From assembly GCA_023079485.1 (NCBI GenBank), contig CM041084.1:71209709-71273708 (forward strand): a stretch of DNA of 64,000 nucleotides, read 5' to 3'. Positions within the stretch are counted from its first letter, which is position 1; the number at the start of each line of letters is the position of its first letter. Source of the stretch: Archilochus colubris. Its lineage: Eukaryota; Chordata; Aves; Apodiformes; Trochilidae. The position numbers were made by a program, and so were the translations under genes. Under the pieces are notes generated by a model. That model did no database searches. It was given only the letters and a program-made list of their open reading frames with translations, and was not told the DNA's origin. Shown here one piece after another: positions 47,818 to 58,714 of this stretch.

Positions 47818-48485
47818 GTAAGTATTGCTTTTTCAGCATTATACATTGTTTTTTTGTTTTTTGCTGTTCCTGCTTGCTTTCTGCAACAGTTATGCTCTTT
47901 CTTGTCATGTCTGCTGTGCCAAACCTGTATCTGCATGTAGCCAGGCCTCTGCCTTGAGCATTTGGTTTATCTTAGCAAGGGTTGGTCTTCATTTCAGTTC
48001 TAAATTAATCTCCTTCCCACACAGATCTGTTGTGATAATCCTACATTTTCTAATGTGATGTGTTAAAATCACAAATGCATAACCAAGAATCATAATTAAA
48101 GGGAAATTAAAATTAAAAAGAAAAAAAATCCTAACATTTTATGATTTTTTTTTTTAATCTGCTTTTGGAGAGAGTTAGGTTGAGGGTGGGGGAATTTTCT
48201 TCTTTCTTGTTTGATATTCAGCCATTTGCATATTACAAGTCCTACTGATATTAATAGGAATTATATAATTAAAATGTTGCACAAATGTACGATATTAGAA
48301 CATAATTAAATATTAAATATAATTTAAATAAAATATAAGTATAAGCTATGTGTTTTATGTAATTTCCCTTTTTAAATCTTTTTGTTTGTTTTTTTTCACT
48401 TGTTCATTTTGTGATTATAAATTATCTTTGACATCTTCGAGATGAATTTCACAAAAACTCAAACCCAACTTCAAAGTCTTTCCAG

Positions 48486-48554
48486 AATATTTTATCCATG
48501 GTTTTGTTACTAGAGAAGCTGTTTGTTACTGCAAGGTGCTCTGGTGTTGAACAG
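48486..48554 (+). other. Splice-bounded open segment 2 of a possible exon pair
   Basis: An acceptor (TTCAAAGTCTTTCCAG) ends at 48,485 and CAG|GTAAGC begins the next intron at 48,555. The 69-nt segment is a whole number of codons, open in phase 0 (NILSMVLLLEKLFV then TARCSGVEQ), and so could follow the segment at 47,724-47,817 across a 668-bp intron. No known protein was recognised, and the match of phases has a one-in-three chance of being accidental. Confidence 0.18.
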
Positions 48555-50589
48555 GTAAGCTTTCACCCAGTATCACATTTCAAGAGCACCTGCAGCTCCA
48601 AGTGTATCTGAGGTTAGCTTCAAGAGATGATAAATGTAGACCAGCCACGATCATCTCTTTCAACAGCCTCTGCTCGCAAAGGAAACTGAGATAAAAAAAA
48701 AACACTGTCAAGGATCACACTGAAAACCAAATAAATAATTTCTTGTCTTGAAAGCTTCTTACTCATGCAAAGGGTCATGCTCAGATAAGTTCCTGAGTCA
48801 TCTGCTGGCCTTATTTGTGCTAGAAAAAAATTACTGGGATTGTGTGGATAAATCTGTGCTAGTAAACTGAACAGTACAAGGGTTTGTTTTCTTGTTCTGA
48901 GGTTAGCTGGCACATCTGGACCCCTTCATATTACTAAGTTCCTTGACTTCAAGGCAGGCTGCTGTCTACTAAGCTACAAGCAGGGGACCGGTGTAGAACA
49001 GTACTTGTTTTGTCTGTTTGTGTCCCAGGTCTAATTTGGTGGGCCTAAACTATGACAACAACTGTTCAGTTATGAACAGAATAAGAAAAATGAACTTCAT
49101 AAAGAACACTGGTTTACTGGTCTATGTATTTATTCCCTATGATAACGTCCTAAAAGGGAAGGTACATTTTCAGGGAAGAAAGTGTTATTTAACATAAGTA
49201 CCTCATTTCAAATCTCACCTTTTACAGTAGTATTTTCATCTTTATATATAGTGTCTGAAAGGAGAAAATAGCAATAAGTTCACTGTGAAGAACTTTGTAC
49301 TTACTATATAATATGCTATATGAATTAAGCAATTTTACTATTGCATCTTTAGAGACTTCTGGAAAAGAAAAGCAGCCTGAAGTCTATGCTGGGAATATGC
49401 TAATTAAGAGATGTGACTAAAATGTTAATCAAGATATTCTAAGGCTGACAAAGAAATTAGTATCTTAATCCTCCACATTACCATGAGCTCTTCCATTGCC
49501 CAGCCACAACAAAGAAAAAACAAGTATAGAGAAACTGACATGGAGGGAGAAGCCACTTATGGTGGGCTGTCTGCTCTGTGTCTCTAATATTTGCAGTCAA
49601 CAATGGCAGAAAATTAAAGCAGAGTTTGGAGGCTTCTCCTGAGCATACCAAATCAGGGACAGAATTTCAGGCTAATTAGCAAACCTCAAAAACATGCGAA
49701 CATGAAATTTTAGCAGCAGCCTTAGTAATTTAAGTTTCATTTAAGCTGTTTGTAACCGTTTTCTGTTACTGCAGATCTCTGTTTTAAGTAAACACGCCAT
49801 TTAAATCTTATCTAATAATAGAGCAAATGCTGAATAACCTGACAAGACATTCCAGTTTATAAAATATATTGAACTCAGATCTGTCCAAAATTATTTTACC
49901 TCCTTCGTTGTGTCTAGTACCTGGATGCATTTATGTGCAGCACTAATTGCAAAAAAGATGCACAACGACTGAATTACATGAGTTTAGGTGCTGGTAATGC
50001 TGTTTTGTGGTACAGGATCTGCTTGAAATCCATGCTTTGGCACCAGGATCTTATTGAGAGGTGTGAGATCCCAATCAGTTCCATTGTCTTTGCCTCAAAA
50101 AACAATTTTAAAGTGAATAAAGGTGGCTGGAGCACAGCTAGGACTGGCACCTCACAGGAGAAAAGGACTGATAAGCCTAGTGGAGATCCTCTGCGGACGA
50201 ACCTGCTTTAATAGCGCTCTGGATGTGGCACGTGGACTCCCCTGGGAGGAGCTTCTATAGTCCTGAGGATGGTGGGGAGGACACCTTGACTGATAAGCTG
50301 GGTGGAGGTTCCCTCAGATGGGCCCCTCTTCAATGACCATTCTGGATTGAATGGAACACCTGCTACTCCCCCCTCCTGCTGCAACTGATTGACTTATGAT
50401 AATGACAGCCCTACCCCTGAGGAGAGTCAGCTGGAAAATAAGGAATCATTGACACACGGTGGGAATTTGGGGGCATCTTAGCAAGACTGAGGTACCCATA
50501 TTTTTTCTTCATCCTTCACTGACCCACCACCATCTTGACCAGGCCCCATCCAGAATCAGAATGCCATTGTTGGACTCCTGCTGGTGACT

Positions 50590-50722
50590 TTCTCTAACTC
50601 TCTCTCATTCTTTTCTTTCTTTCTTTCCCATTTTCTTACTCTTTTCTCTCCTGACTCTTTCTTTCTCTTTCTTTCTTTCCCTCTCTCTCTTTTCCTTGTA
50701 TATTCTTTCCTCTTTCTGTCTT
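50590..50722 (+). repeat. CT-rich polypyrimidine tract
   Basis: About 130 bases are almost entirely C and T with CTTT and CTCT repeats; the few purines are scattered. It lies within the candidate LTR, just upstream of its TATA-like box. The opposite strand is GA-rich. Confidence 0.85.
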
Positions 50723-50783
50723 TTGCCTGGCAATATATTTGCCCTACCTTCATGTTCTATCATTTTGCTTGTGTTACTTGTCA

Positions 50784-50789
50784 AATAAA
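50784..50789 (+). promoter_or_regulatory. Polyadenylation signal AATAAA in the candidate LTR
   Basis: A canonical AATAAA lies about 50 bases before the proposed right end, followed by a GT-rich stretch (CTTGGTGGTTGG, about 50,811) that could act as the downstream element. Its position fits the R/U5 part of an LTR. AATAAA is common by chance in AT-rich DNA; the context is what supports it here. Confidence 0.4.
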
Positions 50790-50849
50790 ATGTTATGCTT
50801 CCACGTTACCCTTGGTGGTTGGACTTTTTCCTCATGGAAAAAAAAAAAA

Positions 50850-53800
50850 GTTACTTTGAATCCTAAAAAGTGAGTTTTCAATTGGATTGGTGGCTTAAAA
50901 ATTGACTTCAGTTAATTAGCCAGTGCAGCCACTGTGCTTGCAAATATTGTGTATTGGTTAAGTATGTGGTTTTTGGGATCACTTGCCATTTTGTGTTCAT
51001 GAAGTTTTTGAGGTGTAGTGAAAATACAGTTTCCAAACTTATCAGAGATATCAGGGTGATTCTGATGGCAGTATTCATTGAAATAAACAGGAAGAGGGCA
51101 CCTAAATCCTTTAGAAAGCTGTTCTGACCATAATGTCCTTTGCAGTTTTAAATATCCTTATGGAATGCTACAAATATCAAGTAAAATATGAACAAACAAA
51201 GAAATAATAGAAAAAAAGCCAATTAGGTTTACTACAGAAGGAATATAAAAAACTTACATAGTCAAGATAATGTGCTTATACTTGTCATTTAAAATTAGTT
51301 GGCACTGGCATTTGTTTAACACTGAGATTTCTGGTTGGCTCATTGAGTGAAGAATTTTGTTGCTCTTTTTGCTTTTAATTCTTTATGGTAGTTGACCTTT
51401 CAGGCACAGCAGCTTGGGACCACCACTGATGATATGTTATTAATATCCTAGCACAGCTACATTAATAATCCAAAGCAAACACAGCTAAACATGCTCTTTC
51501 CAACTTGCTCAGTGACTTAGTACTGATGGTGTGCACAGCTGGTGTAGGTGACCTAGGTTTTCAGCAGTAGGTTTTCAGCAGGAGCCCTGGATGACCTCAT
51601 TCCCTATGGTGAAGAGAAGGTTATACTTTTGGCTGCATCATCTTGGTACTGACACCTTATTCAAGGCAGAGGCTGTTTCTCAGTACAACTTTTGTCAGTT
51701 CAAGGCACCTGACATCAGCTGCAGTGGATGCTCAGTGCCTCTGAAAACTCGGTGTAAGATTTGTTGGGACCCCAGAACCAAAATACAGACATTTGAGTGA
51801 CTGGGTAGTTTAGAAGATGCAAGGAAGGATGGGGAAGGAAAGGATACAAGGAAGTCTAGACATCTAAAAGGAAAAGTACTTAAAACTGCAGGCATATTCT
51901 GTAGCAAATCCAGAGAAAGAGCACTGAGGTTTCTGCCTTCCAGTTCTCTTTCCAGATCACAGGGTGGATTGCTTTATCTTTATAGATTATATGAACTGTT
52001 AATATTATTAATGTTTATTAACCCCTCCTGGAGACTGTTAATTAAATAAGGCAGAGTCAGACCTCAATTCCTTTGATGCTGGCTAGATATCTCTTCCACT
52101 TGACACAATTTCATTTGTCATTACCCTCTGTCCCTTGCGTTTAATTTTCAGATGAACTAAATGCTCGCATTTGGTATTTAAGATGCCACATTAAAAGTGC
52201 CTGCAGACATAATAAACATAAGCAGTGTTGCCAGAAGCTGGCACAGTGAAGACAATAAACAAGTCTGACTGTAGGAAATTGCATCCCCAAAAGTGTGAGG
52301 AAAGAACCTTGAGTAAGTCAGTCTTTTAATTTAAACTTACAAAGAGTAGTAGTTAATAAGCCTTTGCTGAAATGTGGCAATGTTCTCCACGTGTGACAGG
52401 TTTAAGTTTGTACATAAATGCTGGAAGGGATGGATGAGCTGATTGCCCAAAATATGATCCTAAGTTATGGTAACCCTTTACCCCAGCTTGACTTTTTATT
52501 ATATCATGTAGCTGAGAGCCATACCAGAGCTAAAGGAATGACTTGATGAATATGCTTTTAAAGCAGTTAAGGGAACACTCCCATAAAACTTGAGGAAGTA
52601 TATAAAGTAGTGTCCTCTTCTGGATGCTGATAAAAGTTGTTGACTTATAAATATGAAATGATTGTTTGGCAAGCAAGATAACTTTCTTCATGGTTGGCAC
52701 TATACAATATACAATATCAGAGGTTTCAAAGTCCTGGTAACAAGAGCAATGGGAGAGTGGTGCTTCTCCCACTGGAGTTTTCCATTGATTTCCATGATGG
52801 ACTTGAAAGGTAGACTGTGGTTAAAAAAGAGAAGGCTAGATCCAGGATAAAGAAAGCCTGCCTCCTAGCTGATTACCCTCCCAGCAATCCTTTGGTAGGT
52901 CTGTCTTTTTTCACATCCATTTGCCCCAGCAGTGGTACCTGTGGACATGATTTTTTGTACTGAGAATGGAAGGGCTGGGGAGGAAACATAGAGATGGTAG
53001 TTTTCATCCAACAGGGCAGAAGGCTGTCACGAAGCTAACATTTACCAAATTTACTCTGTTCTTCCACAAATGTTACTGGGAAAGGCTTCCCAAACTCAAA
53101 AGTAAAAATATTTGTGATGATATACTGAGAAGGGTACTGCAAAAGAACAGAGCTTTTTGCGTAGGTGTATCTCACAATGCAAGATGGAAAATGGCAGAGC
53201 AGACTTTCTTCATCTCTCTAAATAACAAACGGGTTTGTTGCTTTTTATATGAGTTAAAAAATTTATAAAATCCTTTCTTTTGGTCTAGCTGGCAGTGTAA
53301 ATACAGGAACTCCATGAACACAGAAAATCAGAGTGGAAGAAAAATAGCTGTGCAATCCTACTGGGATCCCTCAAGCCGTGGCAGTAGGGCTTCTCACACA
53401 TTAGGTACATTTTTGCTTTCTTCCCTCTTTAATGCACTTTGAGTACAGAGTGCAAGAAAGACAACCAAGTGTTCAGTAAATAAGGGGAAATTAAGTTTTG
53501 ATCCTTGTTTTCCAGACTTAGCTCTCTATATCTTTCCAGAGCAGTTCTAGTCAGTCGCAGAGAGCTCCATTTGTCTATACCAAAGCTCTTACAACTGCTG
53601 AAATTATGGCAAAAGAAAACAAATCCTGTGGGCAGAACGAGTGCACTGCGATATGAATTGCCATGTTTACTTCCAAAGGCAGATTTAATACTAAATCAAA
53701 TTGCAAAATTTTAAAATAAATTTCCTATAATATTTCCAATTTCTATAAAATTAAAGTACCTTTCAGAAAAATGCAACAATAAATCCAACATGTTTCTATA

Positions 53801-53919
53801 TTTGCCTGTATTTTTTTTAAATTTTGATTAATTCCTTCACTTTACTGAATTTGATAACTTTTTTCTCAGCAGGACTTAATGAATTATACAATAATACTGG
53901 GAAGAGAAGGGGAGGCAAT
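50850..53919. other. Noncoding DNA
   Basis: No gene or mobile element recognised. An open frame of 100 codons at 52,966-53,268 has no identifiable domain. Confidence 0.55.
51554..51581. repeat. 14-bp tandem duplication TAGGTTTTCAGCAG x2
   Basis: Two exact adjacent copies. Each contains TTTTCAG, a splice-acceptor-like string, but no exon-like context was found. Confidence 0.9.
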
Positions 53920-54158
53920 GGGTAACATGCTGCAGTGTCTCACTATTCTTGCAGTCAATAAATTTTTCGTAATATCTAATAAGATACAATTTTCATCTAG
54001 GCCTCCTTTGTGTACTGGAAGGCTTCTGTGAGGTCTTTCTGTAGCCTTCTCTTATCTAGGCTAAACGATCTCAACTCTTTCATCCTGTCTTCACAGGAGA
54101 GGTTCTCCAGCCCTCTGATCATCTTCATGGCCCTTCTCTGGACTCACTCCAGCAAGTC
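53920..54158 (-). mobile_element. CR1 LINE degraded fragment (CR1-E)
   Basis: This is a minus-strand scrap of the CR1 3' region. It covers the CAGTGTCTCACTATTCTTGC part of the 3' UTR, TAATATCTAATAAGATAC and then, after a gap relative to the family, GGCCTCCTTTGTGTACTGGA through TCCAGCCCTCTGATCATCTT to about 54,158. The usual 3' terminal sequence and octamers are missing, and about 100 bp seems deleted near 53,995. It is an old, non-coding relic. Confidence 0.85.
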
Positions 54159-54945
54159 TTATTTCTAAGCTCTCTGAACTTGAAGAAGCAACAGCAAGGT
54201 TTACATAGCCAAAAATGTAAGGTTTTTATGTTTATTTTGCCAAGAAATGGTTACTCTTTATTGCAATCTTTTAAAATTTAATACCTTGGGTTTCTTATTT
54301 AAAACTTAACATCGCTTAATGTAAGCAGATGACAAGACTTCAAAAGGTTATTTTTAGAAAAAGGAGTAAACAGAATTTATTAAGTTCTTAGAAAAATGGC
54401 CTTACAAATGTTCTTCTTAAGTGCTGTTAATATACTAATGTCGCTGGATACATTCCACTGTCTGGAACTCAGTCCATTTAATACAGTGAAGTATATACAA
54501 TTTTTTCTTAGTAAGAGTTAAGAGAAACTTATATCTTGTTCTGGTCTTTCTGTTATGCCTACAGACTTTTATTGGATATATTTTGCAGAACCTGTTGGTG
54601 TGATGACTCTCGCATTGCCTACCTGCTAATGTGTTTTTCAGTACTGAATTAAATTCTATAGACTGTAGTCTAATCCTAATTTCTTGTAAACTTTGTCTCA
54701 TTGCTTACATTAAAGATAAGTGAACTATGAAAACTATCCATTCCATCTTCTACGTACAAAACTTCTCTGAAAAAATGAGGGAAAAGTTTGTAGAAAATAT
54801 TTTGATCAGTCAGTCTCTGATGTTTTTGTGACATACACATTTGAAACTGTGCATGTTAGGAATTTATTATTTAAGGTTTTAATTACTTAATTTTTTTTTA
54901 ATTTTCTGGAGGGTGTATCTCAGGAGCAGGTAATTTTGAAAATTA

Positions 54946-54971
54946 CATGGAACAAACATGATTGTTCCATG
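54946..54971. repeat. 10-bp stem inverted repeat CATGGAACAA / TTGTTCCATG
   Basis: Exact 10-bp arms around a 6-nt spacer, with an overlapping 14-bp palindrome TGTTCCATGGAACA at 54,963-54,976. Significance unknown. Confidence 0.8.
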
Positions 54972-55097
54972 GAACATGTAAGAATATGGAACACAACATT
55001 TAGAAACAGAAATCTTGATTCCACTTAGCTTTTTCTAACTAGTATCTGAGGGAAACAACACACTGTACAATCAGGACCTGATGACACCACTAGCAAG

Positions 55098-55125
55098 AAA
55101 TCCCCAATGTAATTGTTGGGGATTT
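55098..55125. repeat. 10-bp stem hairpin AAATCCCCAA / TTGGGGATTT
   Basis: Exact arms with an 8-nt loop, followed by T. It resembles a bacterial-type terminator, but in this eukaryotic context that reading is not meaningful. Confidence 0.8.
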
Positions 55126-55838
55126 TTTGGGGAGGTTTTTCACTGAGTTTTTTTTTGTTTGGTTCGGTTTGTATGTTTGTTTGTTTATAATAAAAACAGC
55201 AAAACCCAAACAATAACCAAACAGTCCAACCCTTCTTTCAGCAAAAGTGAAACATTCCATCTTAAAATGCTGATACAGTTTTTGTTAACATCTGAAATTT
55301 TTCATCACAAATGCTGAAAATGCGCTTTTTTCTTACTTATGTTCTATACATGGATAACTGATTTTCTTTTTGAAATGGAAGATGAAGATAAAGCTTGAAA
55401 TTTCTGATGCAGTGGACATTAAGATTTTTGAAGATCTCTAGAATGATCCATTGGTGCTGCCACACATTCCTAACTAGAAACAGGCAGGACAAGCACATCC
55501 ATATCATCACAGACAGTGTAGAAACTAAAATAGGGCTGAAATACAAGTTCTACAGATTTAGGGCACAGATTTTAAAAAAAAACTTGGATCTCGTTTCTTT
55601 ATGTTATTTTGGAGAAGGTTGGAGTAATTTACATCATATATATAAGGTCTGTTTTCATAAGGACTAAGGGAATTTTTAATACTTTCACATGGAGTAAACA
55701 AACATTAAAAGAACTGTAAATATAATTTGTTGTGCCATTAGAGACTTTTAATACCGCGAAGAAAATGGGAGTCTTAACGCAAGCTTTATTTAAGTAAATA
55801 AAAGTTTTACCCTTTTTCTGCAGATTTTACACCAAAAA

Positions 55839-55866
55839 TCAGGAGCTAGGACTCTCTAGCTCCTGA
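55839..55866. repeat. 11-bp stem hairpin TCAGGAGCTAG / CTAGCTCCTGA
   Basis: Exact reverse-complement arms around the loop GACTCT. The short GC-containing stem sits in AT-rich DNA. No sign of a longer precursor-like duplex was seen on either side. Confidence 0.85.
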
Positions 55867-56892
55867 CTCTTCAATATCTTCAGAGTGCTTTCTGTTTCTC
55901 AGTGACAAAAAGTGTCTTTTAGGCTAAAAATTCTCTGCTCTGGCAGCTTGTACATGTTTTTTCTTTCAAGACATGAATAAAATATATCTGTGAGAATTCT
56001 ATTCATCTTGCTTGGATATAACTCTGAAATGTAAACTTTTGTATCTATTCAAAAGGTATAGATATGAATTTGGAGATAATTTTTTAATATTTTTCAGAAT
56101 TTTGTTCCTGTAAGGGAGACCAAGAATTTATATTCTACTTGTACTCTATTTTTTCTGACGTACTGCTATGTTGGTATATGTAAAGGTGACCAATGTTTAC
56201 TGGGAAAACCTGTTAATTAGAGGGAAAATTGATTTTGATTTTTCTTATTATTTGCCTGTATTCAGACTCTTTTAATTGTTATTTATTTATTTCCTTGATA
56301 GTGGTAAATAAGAAAAAAAATGAAGAGGAAAAATCAAAGGAGTACTACAAACATGATTTTTTTTCTAGGATTATCAGTGAAAAACACAGTATGTTGAAAA
56401 ACATCCTTCTAAGAAACATGTTCCTCCTTTTTTAAGTATCTCATTTGTATTTATGGACAATTATTAGGGCGTTTCTTTTGTGTGTGGTAATTCAGAAAAT
56501 AAAATGGAAGGTGCAGTCCTTGTCACAGTGAGGTACCAGGATTTCTTCCCTCTCCTTGACAAGCAGAAGTCAACTTACTATACTAGCTGTAGCTTCATTC
56601 TGCTGTTTTGACTTTGACTTCCCTGACTGACTATTACAGTCTTCCTTCTCTCTCAGTCAGGTCTTAATGATTTTCTCAGTTAAAAAAGACAAAACTAAGG
56701 ATTTGTTCTGCTCTCTGTTCTGCTGTATGTTTAAACACAACAGGGACATGGACAGAGGGCAGAAGGACTCCTTTTCTGGGCTTGCAGGAGATGCCACCTG
56801 GAAAAAGACAACAGTTTAAATTTCATGTCAGGTTTTTGAATTTAACTTGCCAATGTCTCTTTCCTGGCCTTCTTTTATCACCCAGAAGCCTC

Positions 56893-56908
56893 TTTTTTTT
56901 TTTTTTTT
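56893..56908. repeat. T16 homopolymer
   Basis: Sixteen consecutive T. Confidence 0.93.
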
Positions 56909-57845
56909 CTCATCTGGCAGCCCTCTTTGTATGCATGTGGATGACGATTCAGATGCTTCAAAAGCTGCTGTTTTCAACTTTTATTAATGTTTCCCAACTC
57001 ATTCTCTTGCTTTCCTGCTGACAGCCTGCCAAAATCACCCTCTGGTGGATTCTAAAAGGGTCTCGGTAGCAGAAATTAGACCCAAAAAATTGTTGTAGAT
57101 AATTACTCATTCAGATCTTTGTCACACAAAATATTTGACAGCCCACACATCTCTATTTTTAAGCAGTCTATAGTCCAAATTATCCAAACTTTTATTTGTT
57201 TAAGCACAAGAAACACATCTTTACATCAAAGATAATTAGATTTAACTGGGTAGCAAACTTGATTCTGCATAATTTTTTGTTGTTGATGGATATTCAGATG
57301 AGGTTTGGATTCCTACCATGTCCAAGAGCATACACCATTCCCTCCTGCTTCTGGGAATAATAGACTGTAGTGGTAATCAAATCTGAGTTGTTTCATCCTA
57401 GATGTCATTCAACATAGCATTACCAGTAATAGACTGTCAAGGAATATTTCTGCCAAGTTCTAAACCTGAGTCTTGAATGAAGCAAAGGAAAAAAGATGAA
57501 TCCAGGAAATCAAACTCAAGATTGTCTTCTGACTACAACCTATTCTGAGATAGGATTTTAGGAATTTAGTAACTTTTGTGTGAATAATAATACATATAGG
57601 TATGCCCAATAAAGATCAAAATTTGTGTTTCTCACTTGTGAAGCTTGGTTGAGTCTGACATAAGATTTTTTTTTTCTAGTAGCTTGAGACACAATATTAG
57701 AGATCTATAATGGAGTAGAGTATTTAATTTAAAAATAATGGTCATTGTAAAAAATTGTAAGGTAACCAAACCAAATTTTCAGTCAATGTCAGAAAAAAGT
57801 TTCTTAAAAAAAAGTCACAACAAAACTGATGTAAGAAGAAAATAA

Positions 57846-57895
57846 CAATAAAAAAAACCCCAAACAAAAACAAACAAACAAAAAAAAAAAACCCA
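57846..57895. repeat. A/C-rich (CAAA)n tract
   Basis: ACCCCAAACAAAAACAAACAA then an A run. It is the complementary type to the G/T tracts. Confidence 0.87.
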
Positions 57896-58675
57896 GAAAG
57901 CAAGGGAGAAAAAGTAATAGCTGATTTTAAAATTGTATAAAAATTAATTACATAATGACAAAGCCCATCAGAGAGGATCTGAATAAGAAAGGGAATACAC
58001 TGATGCCTTAAAGAGGAGTGATAAGAAAAGTAGACTGGAGATGAATGTTTGTTACTTTTAGAAGAAATACTTTACCAAGACCCTCTGTCACTAAGAATAC
58101 AGGGATTTCTGTTAGCTGCAGTATATTAGCTGTTCGATTAGAAGCACAAAAACAAAAAAAGCAACAAAAATCAAAACCACAACAAAATAAAATTAATTGA
58201 GAAAACAAAATCAAAAGAAATGAGAAGGGAAGAGAAAGAGGGCAGAAAAAGGGAAGGAAGAGCCAGGCAAAGTAAGATTCTGCTCATGGAAATACCATTG
58301 TTTTTTTCTTATTATTATTGAAAATATTACAACTGTATGCTAGTCTGCTTGCTTGAAAGGTCTTTAGTCCTCACCTTACTTGCTAATCCATTTCAGTCAT
58401 TTTTAACCCATTCACAGGAGGAAAAGTTGGTTACAGCACCTTGAAATAGTGAATCTAATCGGTTTGCAAATTTGTTGACCACAACTTTTTTGGTAAATGA
58501 ATTTCAGCTTCAGTTTGCAGTATTCCCACTGCTATGCAGGTGGACATCTGCTACATTTTTGAGCTCATTCATTTTGTTGCACAAACACCAAATGATCACT
58601 ACTTGCAAGCCTTTCTGTCCTGATCCAGTCTGCCCTGAAGCCCTTCACTAGGCTCTACACACATCCATCTACTAT

Positions 58676-58714
58676 GTTGTTCTTTTAAACCTCTAGGTTG
58701 TTCTTTTAAACCTC
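58676..58714. repeat. 18-bp direct repeat, 21-bp period
   Basis: GTTGTTCTTTTAAACCTC occurs at 58,676-58,693 and again at 58,697-58,714, separated by TAG. A simple local duplication. Confidence 0.9.

Larger units (their letters stand above)
44942..49921. other. Noncoding AT-rich DNA with possible cryptic exons
   Basis: Apart from the alternating tract and the two splice-bounded segments listed separately, nothing is recognised. The 48,060-48,420 part is extremely AT-rich. Confidence 0.5.
49926..50834 (+). mobile_element. Candidate solo LTR of an endogenous retroelement
   Basis: The block is less AT-rich than its flanks and has LTR-like order on the plus strand: a long unique part, a CT-rich tract (50,590-50,722), a TATA-like AATATATT (about 50,731), AATAAA at 50,784-50,789, and about 45 further bases ending TTCCTCA. 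If it starts at TG (49,926) and ends at CA (50,834), both sides are flanked by TGGA (49,922-49,925 and 50,835-50,838), a possible 4-bp target duplication. The spacing TATA to AATAAA fits a promoter-R-polyA layout. No retroviral gene is next to it, hence 'solo'. I do not recognise the family, and the boundaries are inferred. It could instead be a retroposed transcript 3' end, since A12 follows at 50,838-50,849. Confidence 0.45.

Noticed and set aside
55098..55130. Hairpin followed by T run resembling an intrinsic terminator
   Set aside because: The sequence is from a vertebrate nuclear genome, where this bacterial signal has no meaning.
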